Shown: positions 24,375-33,517, numbered from the stretch's first letter. The stretch is 64,000 nucleotides of DNA from Propionicimonas sp. (GCA_013791955.1 VMSW01000008.1:124001-188000), one strand, 5' to 3'. Numbers and translations are program-made. Notes: generated by a model from the letters alone, not told the origin.

Positions 24375-25616
24375 CTAGTCTGAGGACTGCGCCGGGTCGA
24401 GTGTTTCGTTGAGGTTGGCGACGTCGGTGCGCAGGCCGCGAAGCGAAACCAGGACGATCACTGCAGCCAAGGCACCGAAAACCGCCACGCTAATGAAGCC
24501 ACCGTGGTAGCCGCTGTAGTCGATCACCTGCCCGCCGATGCTGGAGCCGACGGCGGCGCCGATGCCGATGCCGGTGCCCATCCAGGACAAGCCTTCAGTG
24601 AGCCGCTCGCGGGGCACCAGTTGGCCGATCAGAGAGTTGCCATTGATCAGGGTCGGGGCCACGGTGGCGCCGAACAGCACTCCAGTGGCAGTGAGCAACA
24701 GGACGGTGTTGGCCGCCAATAGGGCAGTGGCGGTGAGGAACATCGCTAGCACTCCGACCACGAAGCGGCCAAGCAAGGGCGAGCGCCAGCTCCGGGAGCC
24801 GTAGTAGAACCCGGCCGCGGCCGAGGCCACCGAAAACATGCCGAGCACGATTCCTGAGGCTGGACGGTAATCCCAACTGGTAGCCGCGGCTACCACGGCT
24901 ACGTCCGTGGCGCCGAACATGGCCCCGATTAGCAGGTTCACTGCCACGATCGCGGGTACCCCCGGAATCAGCAGGGCGATTCGGCGGTGATGCGCGGGCC
25001 GATTGCTGGCGGTTTCGCGCGGCGGCACCGGCGGTTCGGTGGAGCGCTGGGAATAGAACAGCTTCGCCCCGACCAGCAGTAGCACCACCGGCGCCACCAA
25101 CCCGGCGACCGGATGGACGCCAGTGGCCAGCGCCGTGGCCACCACCGGCCCAACCACGTAGGTGACTTCGTCGAGGGTGGATTCCAGGGAGAAGGCGGTG
25201 TGCAGCTGATCGGGATCGGAAAGCACGTAGTTCCAGCGGGCTCGCACCATCGCGCCCGGCGAGCCGCCCGTCGCGCCGCTGATGATCACCGGGGCGACCA
25301 ACGTCCAGATCGGGAGTTGCAGCAGGGCGAGCACCACGGTGAGGGCCAAGGCGCTGGCCGAGACGATGGCCGCGGGGTACATCACCCGGCGCTGGCCGTA
25401 CCGATCGACCAGGTTCGACAGGACGGCCGTCCCGATGGCCCAGGCCACTACGTTCGCCGCGACCAGAGCACCAGCCAGCCCATAGCTGCCGTACAGCGAT
25501 GAGACCATGAGCACTAGGCCCAGCCCCATCATCGCCCCACCGGAGCGAGCCAGCAGCCCGGCCAAGCAGAACTTCTTCGCGCCCGGGACACTCAGGATTT
25601 CTCGATACCGGCGCAC
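24375..25616 (-). CDS. Major facilitator superfamily transporter (exporter type)
   Basis: A 413-residue protein with about 12 TM helices and the MFS loop 2-3 motif NLVDRYGQRRVMYPA (about 68-82). The second half has GTGIGIGAAVGSSIGGQ, typical of drug-exporter-like MFS proteins. GTG start at 25616. Convergent with the ferredoxin gene (38 bp between stops). Substrate unknown. Confidence 0.85.
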   Translation of the reverse strand: MRRYREILSVPGAKKFCLAGLLARSGGAMMGLGLVLMVSSLYGSYGLAGALVAANVVAWAIGTAVLSNLVDRYGQRRVMYPAAIVSASALALTVVLALLQLPIWTLVAPVIISGATGGSPGAMVRARWNYVLSDPDQLHTAFSLESTLDEVTYVVGPVVATALATGVHPVAGLVAPVVLLLVGAKLFYSQRSTEPPVPPRETASNRPAHHRRIALLIPGVPAIVAVNLLIGAMFGATDVAVVAAATSWDYRPASGIVLGMFSVASAAAGFYYGSRSWRSPLLGRFVVGVLAMFLTATALLAANTVLLLTATGVLFGATVAPTLINGNSLIGQLVPRERLTEGLSWMGTGIGIGAAVGSSIGGQVIDYSGYHGGFISVAVFGALAAVIVLVSLRGLRTDVANLNETLDPAQSSD

Positions 25617-25662
25617 CGACCGATTCTCTCACGCCCAACTCCCCACCCTCGTCCTCGCCCGC

Positions 25663-25742
25663 GGGGACGGTTCCTCCGAGCAGCTCACGGGGACGGACCC
25701 GTCCAGGTGTGTCCCCGTGAGCTGCTCATTGGAACCGTCCCC
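25663..25742. repeat. REP-like palindromic element (GGGGACGGTTCC family)
   Basis: An 80-bp nested palindrome: outer arms GGGGACGGTTCC (25663-25674) and GGAACCGTCCCC (25731-25742), middle arms GAGCAGCTCACGGGGAC (25678-25694) and GTCCCCGTGAGCTGCTC (25711-25727), and a central GGACGG-AC-CCGTCC. Related copies lie at 34835, 59301 and 60010. This resembles REP elements mobilised by RAYT transposases; no transposase gene is in the window. Confidence 0.8.
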
Positions 25743-25759
25743 ATGCGCAGTGGGCCGAT

Positions 25760-25777
25760 CCTTCGACAAGCTCAGGG
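25760..25777. repeat. TTCGACAGGCTCAGG-family repeat, single copy
   Basis: CCTTCGACAAGCTCAGGG, one unit of the second dispersed repeat family, sits just downstream of the REP-like element. Confidence 0.7.
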
Positions 25778-25852
25778 TCGCCCATCTTCTCGCCAGCGAA
25801 ATCGGGTCTTAACTCGACGCTAACAACAGCGGTGTCTGATAGGCAGTAGTGG

Positions 25853-25871
25853 TCGAACAATGTGTGTTCGA
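25853..25871. promoter_or_regulatory. Palindromic operator before eutB
   Basis: TCGAACA-ATGTG-TGTTCGA is a perfect 7-5-7 inverted repeat placed directly before the GGAAGGAG ribosome site of eutB. It probably binds a repressor of ethanolamine use. It superficially resembles a LexA box, but the half-site spacing is wrong (7 rather than 4 bases between TCGAAC and GTTCGA). Confidence 0.55.
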
Positions 25872-25885
25872 GCGGAAGGAGCGCC

Positions 25886-27298
25886 ATGATCGCAAGTCAG
25901 ACGGTCAACGGTCACGCCTATCAGTTCGCTTCCTTGGTTGACCTGTTGGCCAAGGCCACTCCAAGGCGTTCCGGGGACGAACTGGCTGGCTGCGCGGCCA
26001 CTTCTGAGGCGGAGCGGGCCGCGGCCCAGCGGGCTTTGGCCGAGATCGATTTGACCCGCTTCCTCAATGAAGCCGTGATTCCTTATGAAACTGACGAGGT
26101 CACTCGGCTGATTCTGGATTCCCATTCGGCCGATGCTTTCGCGCGCGTCTCGCATCTGACGGTCGGTGGACTGCGCGATTGGCTGCTGGAAGTCGCCGCC
26201 CGTCCCGATGCTGGGATGGTGCTGGCCGCAGTTGGCCCGGGGCTGACGCCGGAGATGGTGGCCGCGGTGAGCAAGATCATGCGTAATTCCGATCTGATCG
26301 CGGTGGCCAAGGCCTGCCGAGTGGTTACCGGCTTCCGCACCACGATTGGCCTGCCGGGCCGAATGGCCACCCGGCTGCAACCGAATCACCCCACCGATGA
26401 CCTGCGCGGCGTGGCCGCCTCGATTCTGGACGGGCTGCTGCTCGGCCAGGGCGACGCGGTGGTAGGCATCAATCCGGCCGGCGACTCGCCCCAGGTCAGT
26501 GCGGATCTGCTTGGCCTGCTGGACGAGGTGCGCCGGGTCTATGACATTCCGATGCAGTCGTGCGTGCTGACTCATATCTCCACCACCATCGGCCTGATTG
26601 AGGCCGGTGCCCCAGTAGATCTGGTGTTCCAATCGATTGGTGGTAGCCAAGGCACCAACACCTCCTTCGGGGTGAACATCGCCATGCTGCGCGAGGGGAT
26701 GGAGGCTGGCCTATCGCTCGAGCGCGGCACGGTGGGCAACAACGTCATGTACTTCGAAACCGGGCAGGGCTCTTCGTTGAGCGCGGGGGCCAATATCGGC
26801 ACCGGTGGCCGTCCGGTCGATCAGCAGACTCTGGAGGCTCGGGCCTACGGGTTGGCCAGACAGTTCAAGCCGCTGCTGGTCAACACCGTGGTGGGCTTCA
26901 TCGGCCCGGAATATCTCTACGACGGCAAGCAGATCATTCGCGCCGGGTTGGAGGACCACTTCTGCGGCAAGCTGCTGGGGGTGCCCATGGGAGTGGACGT
27001 CTGCTACACCAACCATGCCGAAGCCGATTTCGACGACATGGACACCTTGCTCACCCTGTTGGCTGCAGCCGGGGTGAACTTCGTGATCACCGTGCCGGGG
27101 GCGGACGACATCATGCTCGGCTACCAATCGCTGGCCTACCACGACGCCCTGGTGATCCGAAACACTTTGGGGCTGCGTCCGGCACCTGAATTCGAAGGCT
27201 GGCTGAAACAACAGGGCATCGCCGACGCTTATGGGACGGTGCGCGGTTTGGAGCTGGGCGCCTCCAGGCTGCGGGCGCTGGCGGGGGTGGCCTCGTGA
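25886..27298 (+). CDS. eutB: Ethanolamine ammonia-lyase, large subunit
   Basis: A 470-residue subunit of the adenosylcobalamin enzyme that converts ethanolamine to acetaldehyde and ammonia. Conserved blocks seen: LTPEMVAAVSKIMRNSDL, GDAVVGINPAGDS, HISTTIGLIEAGAPVDLVFQSI, FETGQGSSLSAGANIG and DVCYTNHAEADFDDMD. Length is normal. ATG 25886 with GGAAGGAG upstream is preferred to an earlier in-frame ATG at 25862 inside the operator. eutC overlaps its stop. No microcompartment shell genes are nearby. Confidence 0.97.
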   Translation: MIASQTVNGHAYQFASLVDLLAKATPRRSGDELAGCAATSEAERAAAQRALAEIDLTRFLNEAVIPYETDEVTRLILDSHSADAFARVSHLTVGGLRDWLLEVAARPDAGMVLAAVGPGLTPEMVAAVSKIMRNSDLIAVAKACRVVTGFRTTIGLPGRMATRLQPNHPTDDLRGVAASILDGLLLGQGDAVVGINPAGDSPQVSADLLGLLDEVRRVYDIPMQSCVLTHISTTIGLIEAGAPVDLVFQSIGGSQGTNTSFGVNIAMLREGMEAGLSLERGTVGNNVMYFETGQGSSLSAGANIGTGGRPVDQQTLEARAYGLARQFKPLLVNTVVGFIGPEYLYDGKQIIRAGLEDHFCGKLLGVPMGVDVCYTNHAEADFDDMDTLLTLLAAAGVNFVITVPGADDIMLGYQSLAYHDALVIRNTLGLRPAPEFEGWLKQQGIADAYGTVRGLELGASRLRALAGVAS

Positions 27299-28056
27299 GC
27301 ACGGTCGCGACCGGTCCGGGTCGCTATCTGGACCCGTGGGCGCCGCTGCGAGCTACCACTCAGGCACGAATCGGCCTGGGCCGGGCAGGCGTGAGCCTGC
27401 CGACGGCTGCGGTACTCGACTTGCAGGTCTCGCTGGCCGCGGCTCGGGACGCCGTCCATGTGCCACTCGACGTTGATGCGCTGCTGACTGGCCTGGCGGG
27501 GTTGGGCATCGGTGAGCCAATCGTGCTCAGCAGCCAGGCGCCGGATCGCAGCGCCTACCTGCGCCGTCCCGATCTGGGACGCCTACCTGCCTCGGTGGAC
27601 GGGCTACCCGATGACGGCTGGGACGTTGGCTTCGTGATCGCCGACGGCCTTTCCTCCAAAGCGGTGGCCGAGCATGCGGTGCCGATGATGACCGCCCTGG
27701 TGGCAGCACTCGGCACTGGTCTCAGCCTGGCCCCGCCGGTGGTGGTGACCCAGGCTCGGGTAGCGGTGGCCGATGCGATCGGTCAGGCGATGGGGCTGGG
27801 CACAGTGCTGGTGCTGATCGGGGAGCGTCCGGGCTTGTCGGTGGCTGACAGCCTCGGCATCTACCTCACCCATGCGCCGGTGCCGGGACGCAACGACGCC
27901 GAGCGCAACTGCATCTCCAACATTCATCCCCCCGAGGGCCTGTCCTATGTCGCTGCAGCCAAGACCGCGCTGAATCTGCTGCACGGCGCTCGGGCACTCG
28001 GCCGCTCCGGAGTGGACCTGAAGGACACCTCCGGCCAGGTTCCCCAAGTCAGCTGA
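27295..28056 (+). CDS. eutC: Ethanolamine ammonia-lyase, small subunit
   Basis: A 253-residue small subunit that completes the B12 site. Family blocks: TQARIGLGRAGVSLPT, VIADGLSSKAVAEHA, ARVAVADAIGQ, VLIGERPGLSVADSLG and ERNCISNIHPPEGLSY. GTG start overlaps the eutB stop (GTGA). Its C-terminus ends just before a repeat block. Confidence 0.96.
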   Translation: MSTVATGPGRYLDPWAPLRATTQARIGLGRAGVSLPTAAVLDLQVSLAAARDAVHVPLDVDALLTGLAGLGIGEPIVLSSQAPDRSAYLRRPDLGRLPASVDGLPDDGWDVGFVIADGLSSKAVAEHAVPMMTALVAALGTGLSLAPPVVVTQARVAVADAIGQAMGLGTVLVLIGERPGLSVADSLGIYLTHAPVPGRNDAERNCISNIHPPEGLSYVAAAKTALNLLHGARALGRSGVDLKDTSGQVPQVS

Positions 28057-28077
28057 GCTCTCAGGTCGACTGAGTCC

Positions 28078-28190
28078 CTCAAGTTGGCTGAGCCTGTCGA
28101 AGGCTCGGCCTGCTGACCCTCCGACAAGCTCAGGGAACTGGGGGCGCAGGGGGTACAGGTGGGCAAGTTGGCTGAGCTTGTCGAAGCCCC
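28078..28190. repeat. Block of three TTCGACAGGCTCAGG-family units
   Basis: Two GGCTGAGCCTGTCGAAG / GGCTGAGCTTGTCGAAG units flank an opposite-orientation CTCCGACAAGCTCAGGGAACTG. The block begins after eutC and forms the last codons of the DUF6226 gene (stop at 28130). Confidence 0.8.
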
Positions 28191-28906
28191 TCTGTTAAGT
28201 CCATCCAGGGGGTCCCGCTCCAGCGCCGGACGTTCTTGGCTGCCCGCCGCGACGGATCCAACCAGGAGTCTTTGCCTTTGCTGGAAGCTGACCAACCATC
28301 GAGGTTGCGGGTGACGAACTCCGCGCCCAAGCGCGCGTGAATCACCCCGCCCTGCGCAATCGAGAGCAGGTGTCGGTCGAGTTGCCCGAGCAGATCGGCC
28401 GAGCCGGAGTCGCAGGCGTCGCAGCCGCAATCGGGCAGCGATGCCAGATAGGCGCTTGGGTGGTCGGCTGAGCGCACCCCCAGGTCGAGGCCGAAAGGCG
28501 CATCGTCCACGATGGTGGTCGCAGCCACCAGGCTCAATCCGCCAGCGGCAGTCGGCACGAAGTGCAACTCGCTTGGCCGCTCTTGTGGTGGACGAACTTG
28601 GCCCACCCACTCCGTAGCTGAGGCCTCACTGACCTGCACCAGTCCGCGAGCGGTGAGCGCCTGACGCCAGGCGTCCAGGCGGGTTTGGAGAATGCCGTAT
28701 TTGCCCTGATCCAGGCAGCGGGAGTACTCCTCCTCGAGCGGATCGCGATCGGGGTGCGGGTCGGGCCAGCCGGGGGTGGTGGCGCCGGTCAGTGCAAAGG
28801 CGGCCTCGACGGAACTCAGCAGTTCGTCGATCCAGGCCGGACGCACCGGTTCGGCCACCTCGGCCGAACCCGGTGCCCGCAAGATGAGGGCCTTTGGCTT
28901 CTTCAC
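28130..28906 (-). CDS. DUF6226-family protein with repeat-derived C-terminus
   Basis: A 258-residue protein matching, from memory, the actinobacterial DUF6226 pattern: AFALTGATTPGWPDPHPDRD, EEEYSRCLDQGKY, LPDCGCDACDSGS and DGWSAS. Function unknown; CDCGCDAC-type clusters suggest metal binding. Start taken as GTG 28906 (VKKPKALI), as the upstream frame to 29005 reads through another repeat block. The last about 20 residues (GLRQAQPTCPP...) are encoded by the repeat at 28130-28190. The gene lies alone between eutC and the ethanolamine permease. Confidence 0.75.
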   Translation of the reverse strand: MKKPKALILRAPGSAEVAEPVRPAWIDELLSSVEAAFALTGATTPGWPDPHPDRDPLEEEYSRCLDQGKYGILQTRLDAWRQALTARGLVQVSEASATEWVGQVRPPQERPSELHFVPTAAGGLSLVAATTIVDDAPFGLDLGVRSADHPSAYLASLPDCGCDACDSGSADLLGQLDRHLLSIAQGGVIHARLGAEFVTRNLDGWSASSKGKDSWLDPSRRAAKNVRRWSGTPWMDLTEGLRQAQPTCPPVPPAPPVP

Positions 28907-28960
28907 GCCCCAAGTCTGCCCAACTGGCAGCGGGAATCCCACGTGAGGCCGGACCAATTC

Positions 28961-29085
28961 CCCCAAGTCGGCTGAGCCTGTCGAAGCCTCCGAGTCGTGA
29001 GGCACCCCACTCCGAGTCGTGACCCTTCGACAGGCTCAGGGAACTGGTGGGAGCTGAGGGAACTGGTGGGAGCGCGGGGAACTGG
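28961..29085. repeat. TTCGACAGGCTCAGG-family repeat block
   Basis: Contains CAAGTCGGCTGAGCCTGTCG, then a CCGAGTCGTGA direct duplication and CCCTTCGACAGGCTCAGGG with three short GGAACTGG echoes. It lies between the DUF6226 start and the terminator of the permease gene. Confidence 0.75.
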
Positions 29086-29122
29086 CTGCGGGCCGGGTCC
29101 TGAAGCCCGGCCCGCAGCCAGT
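29081..29122 (-). terminator. Strong hairpin terminator of the ethanolamine permease gene
   Basis: ACTGGCTGCGGGCCGGG (29081-29097) and CCCGGCCCGCAGCCAGT (29106-29122) form a perfect 17-bp stem with an 8-nt loop, 4 nt beyond the permease stop codon on the minus strand. There is no clear U-tract, as usual in high-GC actinobacteria. Confidence 0.8.
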
Positions 29123-29126
29123 CAGG

Positions 29127-30626
29127 TCAGCGAAGCTCCTTCTCCTCGCTGAGGCCGCCGCCAAGGGCGTACTCCTCCTCGGGGGAGAGCACCAGCTGGT
29201 GGCGTCCATGGACGGCAAAGGCGACCAGCGCCAGCACGTACAGCACCACCACGGTGTAGATGGCGATGGTGTAGGCCGGGTTCAGCAGGACGCCGATGAA
29301 GACCCCCAGCGAGATGACGCCAGCGATCACTGCCCCGGTGATGCCGAACGGGCTCACATGTGGCCGCTTGGCTTCGGGGTGTTTCACCTTGAGGATCACA
29401 TAAGCGCTCATCTGCAGCAGGTAGGCCACCACGGCACCCCACACGGCGATGTTCAGCACCACCGAGCCAGCCTCGGTGCCGCCGAACTGCACGACGAACA
29501 GAGAGGCGAAGCCGATCACCGCGCCGACGATCAGCGCCAAGTAAGGCGTGTGCCGAGCGCCGGTCAACGACAGGAACTTCGGGTAGTAGCCAGCTCGCGA
29601 TAGCGAATACATGTTGCGGCCGTAGGCGAACATGATGCCTTGGACGCTGGCCAGCAGACCGATCAGGGCGAAGGCCGAAAGCACGGCTGCGGCCTGATCG
29701 CCGATGATCGCCCGGAAGCCGTCCAACAGTGGCTCAAGGGAGGTTCCGGTAGCTGAGGCTCCCAGCACACCCGGGTTCAGCACCACCACCAGCGCGCCGG
29801 TGAGCAGCAAGGTGAGCAAGCCACCACGTCCGGCCTTGGGAATGTCCTTCTCCGGGTTGTGCGCTTCCTCGGCGGCCAACGGCAACTCCTCAATGCCCAG
29901 GAACAGCCACATCGCGAACGGCATCGCGAACAACACCGCACCAAAGCCCAGCGGGAGGAACGGTGTGGCCCCGGCCAGCGGCGCGATGTCGAACAGGCCG
30001 TCGAAGCTGAACTTGCCGGAGAAGATCGCCATGCCAGCGAACAGCACCAGAATCGCCACCGAGATGATCGAGACCACGATCGCGAACTTGAACGACACGT
30101 GCGCCCCAGCGGCGTTCAGCAGCACGAAGACCGCGTACAACCCGGCCCACCACACCCAGGCGAAGCCGAGCTCGATCAGGCTGAATCCACCGGTGAGGGT
30201 GGTCATGATCGCATCGGCGTACTGGGCGGAAAAGTAAATGACGACTGCCGTGGTCATCACGTACTCGATGGTCTCGGCCAACCCGGTGACGAAGCCGCCC
30301 CACGGGCCCATCGCCGCCCGAGCGAAGGAATAGGCGCCACCGGTGTGCGGCATCGCGGCGGCCATCTCTGAGATCGATTCGATCATCAGCACATACATCG
30401 CGACCACGATCAGGGCGGCGATGGCGAACCCACCCCAACCGGCGGCGGCGATGCCGCCGTTCCAGCCGGAGAAGTTGCCGGAAATGACTGCGGCAACCCC
30501 CATACCCCACAGCCCCCAGAAGCCGGCGGTGCGCTTCAGCTTGCGCTTGTCGAAATAGCCGTCTTCGGCACGTTGGTAAGTGACGCCGGAAACGGCTACC
30601 GGCTCCTCATCGATTGCCGTGCTCAT
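29127..30626 (-). CDS. Ethanolamine permease-like APC transporter
   Basis: A 499-residue APC-superfamily permease with about 12 TM helices: GFWGLWGMGVAAVISGNFSGWNGG at the first helix and GIEELPLAAEEAHNPEKDIPKA in the middle, both typical of the eat-type ethanolamine permeases. It would import ethanolamine for EutBC, encoded 1 kb away in the convergent direction. ATG 30626 has GAGAGGACC upstream. Confidence 0.9.
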   Translation of the reverse strand: MSTAIDEEPVAVSGVTYQRAEDGYFDKRKLKRTAGFWGLWGMGVAAVISGNFSGWNGGIAAAGWGGFAIAALIVVAMYVLMIESISEMAAAMPHTGGAYSFARAAMGPWGGFVTGLAETIEYVMTTAVVIYFSAQYADAIMTTLTGGFSLIELGFAWVWWAGLYAVFVLLNAAGAHVSFKFAIVVSIISVAILVLFAGMAIFSGKFSFDGLFDIAPLAGATPFLPLGFGAVLFAMPFAMWLFLGIEELPLAAEEAHNPEKDIPKAGRGGLLTLLLTGALVVVLNPGVLGASATGTSLEPLLDGFRAIIGDQAAAVLSAFALIGLLASVQGIMFAYGRNMYSLSRAGYYPKFLSLTGARHTPYLALIVGAVIGFASLFVVQFGGTEAGSVVLNIAVWGAVVAYLLQMSAYVILKVKHPEAKRPHVSPFGITGAVIAGVISLGVFIGVLLNPAYTIAIYTVVVLYVLALVAFAVHGRHQLVLSPEEEYALGGGLSEEKELR

Positions 30627-30737
30627 GGTGGTCCTCTCGTTTTGGTGGGGCAGGCAGGAACGCCGAATCGACGCCTGGGGGCCGACGTCGATGGACGGAA
30701 GTTACGCCCGCAAGGGCCGCCGCTACCGCGCGTCCGA

Positions 30738-30762
30738 GGCGGTTAACCAGCCTGTTACCGCC
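30738..30762. promoter_or_regulatory. Imperfect inverted repeat before the GH1 operon
   Basis: GGCGGTTAAC and GTTACCGCC form an inverted repeat with one extra T, separated by CAGCCT, in the divergent space between the ethanolamine permease and the GH1 gene. A -10-like TAACGT at 30833-30838 lies closer to the GH1 start with no good -35. A repressor site is possible. Confidence 0.3.
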
Positions 30763-30870
30763 GGTGCGGAACTCTTAACACGCGCCGGTTTGTTGACCGC
30801 CCGCCAAGCTCGGAAAAGGGGTCTGAGTGCGCTAACGTCGCACCAGTGCGGCGAGCCCGTAGGGGGGTTG

Positions 30871-32142
30871 ATGGCTGGATTTGAGTTACCTGATTGCGAG
30901 CTCGGCGTGGCGTCGGCAGCCACCCAGATCGAGGGCGGCGACCTGGACACCAATTGGCATCGTTGGGCTGCGGCTGGACGGATCGCGGACGGTTCATCCC
31001 CGGCCAGAGCCGCCGATCACTGGAACCGGGTTGACGAAGATCTTGAGCTGCTGAAGACCCTTGGCGTCAAGCACTATCGAATGGGCATCGAATGGGCCCG
31101 GGTGGAGCCGGCGCCCGGTGAGTTCGATGAGGCGGCCATCGCGCACTACCGCGACGAGGTGGCCGCGCTGCGGGCCGCTGGCATCACCCCACTGGTGACG
31201 CTGCACCACTTCAATCTGCCCGGTTGGCTGGTGGATGCTGGCGGCTGGGGCAGCCGGTCGATGAAGGTGCACTTCGGCCGCTTCGTCCGCCGAATGGTGT
31301 TGGCGTTGGGGGAGTGGGTCAACGAGTGGATTCCGATCAACGAGCCGAACGTCTATGCCACCCAGGCCTATTTGTGGGGCCACTGGCCACCCGGCGAACG
31401 CTCGCTGCCCAAAGCCCTGGCGGTGATGCAGGCCCAAGCCGAGGTGCACATCGCGGCCTATCAGATGATTCACGCCCTTCAACCGCACGCCCTGGTGGGC
31501 ACCGCCTCGCATCTGCGGGCATTCGCCCCGGCCGATCCAGACAATCCGCTGCATCGGGTGGCGGCCAAGGCCAGTGAGCACCTGTTCCAGCGGGCGTTGC
31601 TGAAGGCGATGAACACCGGCGTGTTTGGCTGGCCGTTCCGACGTCCGTCCGGGGTGGTGCCGGGGCGCTACTACGACTTCCAGGGCATCAACTACTACGC
31701 CCGCAGCACGGTGCGCGGCCTCAGCGACGGAGTGGCCGAGGGGGTGCCGGTAAACGACCTGGGGTGGGAGATCTATCCCCAAGGCCTGATCGAGGTGTGT
31801 CGCTGGGTGCATGCGGCCTACCCGAGCCCGCTGTACATCACCGAAAACGGCACCTGCGACAACACCGACGCCTTCCGGGCCAAGTACGTCCATGATCATT
31901 TGGCGCAGATCGCGGCCGCTGCGTTGCCGATCAAGCGCTACTACCACTGGTGTTTCACCGACAACTGGGAGTGGGCCGATGGTGAGGTGCCCCGGTTCGG
32001 CCTGGTCGAGTTGAACTACGAAACCCAGGCCCGGACGATCAAGGAGTCGGGCCACTTCTACGCCGATATCATCGCCAACGCCGGCGTGACCGCCCAGGCT
32101 TACCAGCGTTGGGTGGCGTCCCAGCGGTACCGCACCAACTGA
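30871..32142 (+). CDS. Glycoside hydrolase family 1 beta-glycosidase
   Basis: A 423-residue GH1 enzyme with acid/base Glu158 in PINEPNVY and nucleophile Glu325 in YITENGTCD; ATQIEGG (18-24) is the N-terminal substrate-binding motif. Slightly shorter than the usual 450 residues. No signal peptide, so it cleaves imported beta-glycosides. ATG 30871 follows AGGGGGG closely. The next gene, a GPH symporter, starts 13 bp downstream and is its likely importer. Confidence 0.93.
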   Translation: MAGFELPDCELGVASAATQIEGGDLDTNWHRWAAAGRIADGSSPARAADHWNRVDEDLELLKTLGVKHYRMGIEWARVEPAPGEFDEAAIAHYRDEVAALRAAGITPLVTLHHFNLPGWLVDAGGWGSRSMKVHFGRFVRRMVLALGEWVNEWIPINEPNVYATQAYLWGHWPPGERSLPKALAVMQAQAEVHIAAYQMIHALQPHALVGTASHLRAFAPADPDNPLHRVAAKASEHLFQRALLKAMNTGVFGWPFRRPSGVVPGRYYDFQGINYYARSTVRGLSDGVAEGVPVNDLGWEIYPQGLIEVCRWVHAAYPSPLYITENGTCDNTDAFRAKYVHDHLAQIAAAALPIKRYYHWCFTDNWEWADGEVPRFGLVELNYETQARTIKESGHFYADIIANAGVTAQAYQRWVASQRYRTN

Positions 32143-32155
32143 AGGGACACCCCCA

Positions 32156-33517
32156 ATGCCCGACCTCAACCGGCGCAACAAATGGACCTTCGGTGTCGGC
32201 ACCGTCGGTCGCGACATGGTCTACGGCCTGGTCAGCATCTATTTGGTGGTGTTCCTGACCGAGGCAATGGAACTCACCGATCAGCAGCTGTGGACGGTCA
32301 GCGCGCTAGTGCTGGGCGCACGCCTGATCGACGCCTTCCTCGATGTGGGCATGGGCGGCATCGTCGACAACACCCGCACGCGCTGGGGGCATTACAAGCC
32401 GTGGATCTTGGTGGGTGCGCTGTCCTCAGCGGTCTTCACAGTGTTGCTGTTCACCGACTTGCAGCTGAGCGGCGGCGCCTGGGTGGCGGTGTTCGCCATC
32501 ATCTATCTGGGCTGGAGCCTGTCGTGGACGGCCAACGACATTCCGTACTGGTCGATGCTGCCGGCCCTCACCCTGGATCAGAAGGAGCGGGAGAAGTACG
32601 GCTCGCTGGCCAAGGTGTTCGCCACGATCGGGTTGTTCGCGGTGGTGGTTGCGGTGATTCCGGTGACCGGCGCCCTCACTCCGATCTTCGGCCCCGTTGG
32701 CGCCTGGACGGTGTTCGCGGCGGCCGTGGTGGTGGTCCTGCTGCTGGGTCAGGCGGTGACGCTGTTCGGGGTGCGTGAGCCGGCCATCGTCGTCGAATCG
32801 GAGCGCACCAGCATGCGCGAACTCCTCCGTGCGGTGTTCGGCAACGATCAACTGCTGTGGACGGCGGTTTCGATGGTGCTGTTCATGACCGGCTATGTCA
32901 CCACCACCTCGTTCGGGGTCTACTTCTTCAAATACGTCTACGGCGATGAGGGCATGTACGCCCCGTTCGCTGCAGTGTTGGGCGTGGGGCAGTTGTTGGG
33001 CTTTGCGGTGTTCCCGGCGGTCTCCAAGTTGGCGCCGCGGCGCCGGTTGTACGGCATCGCCACCGCGGTGATCCTGGTGGGCTATGTGATCTTCTTCTTC
33101 TCCCCGATGAACATGATCTGGATCGGCATCAGCGGTCTGCTGATGTTCTTCGGCCAGTCGTTCGTGGTGCTGCTGATGCTGGTCTTCCTCACCGACACCA
33201 TCGAGTACGGCCAGTGGAAACTGGGACGGCGCAACGGCTCGGTCACTTTCGCCGTCCAACCGTTCATCAATAAGGTCGGCGGGGCGCTGGCCACTTGGAT
33301 CGTGAGCGTGGCGGCGATCATTTCGGGCATCAACACCGCTCAGTCGCCGGCCGACATGACTCCACAGGGGTTGCTGACGATCAAGATCTTCATGCTGGTG
33401 TTGCCGCCGATCCTGATCGTGATCGGCTACGTGGTCTATCGCGCCAAGTACCGCATCGATGAGGCCTTCCACGCCGAGATGGTTGCCGAGTTGAAGGACC
33501 GCGGTCAGGTGCTCTGA
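32156..33517 (+). CDS. GPH-family glycoside:cation symporter
   Basis: A 453-residue MelB-like transporter with 12 TM helices. Family features: TFGVGTVGRDMVYGLVSIYL at helix 1, DNTRTRWGHYKPWIL (the RFGRFRPW-type loop) and DTIEYGQWKLGRRNGS. Cation-coupled uptake of a beta-glucoside for the GH1 enzyme is the natural reading. AGGGACACCC precedes the ATG. Confidence 0.92.
   Translation: MPDLNRRNKWTFGVGTVGRDMVYGLVSIYLVVFLTEAMELTDQQLWTVSALVLGARLIDAFLDVGMGGIVDNTRTRWGHYKPWILVGALSSAVFTVLLFTDLQLSGGAWVAVFAIIYLGWSLSWTANDIPYWSMLPALTLDQKEREKYGSLAKVFATIGLFAVVVAVIPVTGALTPIFGPVGAWTVFAAAVVVVLLLGQAVTLFGVREPAIVVESERTSMRELLRAVFGNDQLLWTAVSMVLFMTGYVTTTSFGVYFFKYVYGDEGMYAPFAAVLGVGQLLGFAVFPAVSKLAPRRRLYGIATAVILVGYVIFFFSPMNMIWIGISGLLMFFGQSFVVLLMLVFLTDTIEYGQWKLGRRNGSVTFAVQPFINKVGGALATWIVSVAAIISGINTAQSPADMTPQGLLTIKIFMLVLPPILIVIGYVVYRAKYRIDEAFHAEMVAELKDRGQVL

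Noticed and set aside
25663-25742. Insertion sequence end or MITE with target duplication
   Set aside because: The structure is a nested palindrome without terminal target-site duplication that I can see; REP-like is the better description.
25853-25871. LexA (SOS) box before eutB
   Set aside because: Half-sites match TCGAAC/GTTCGA but are 7 bases apart instead of 4.
30994-32217. A 407-codon minus-strand open frame
   Set aside because: Antisense to the GH1 gene, whose catalytic motifs are intact; composition is that of a shadow frame.
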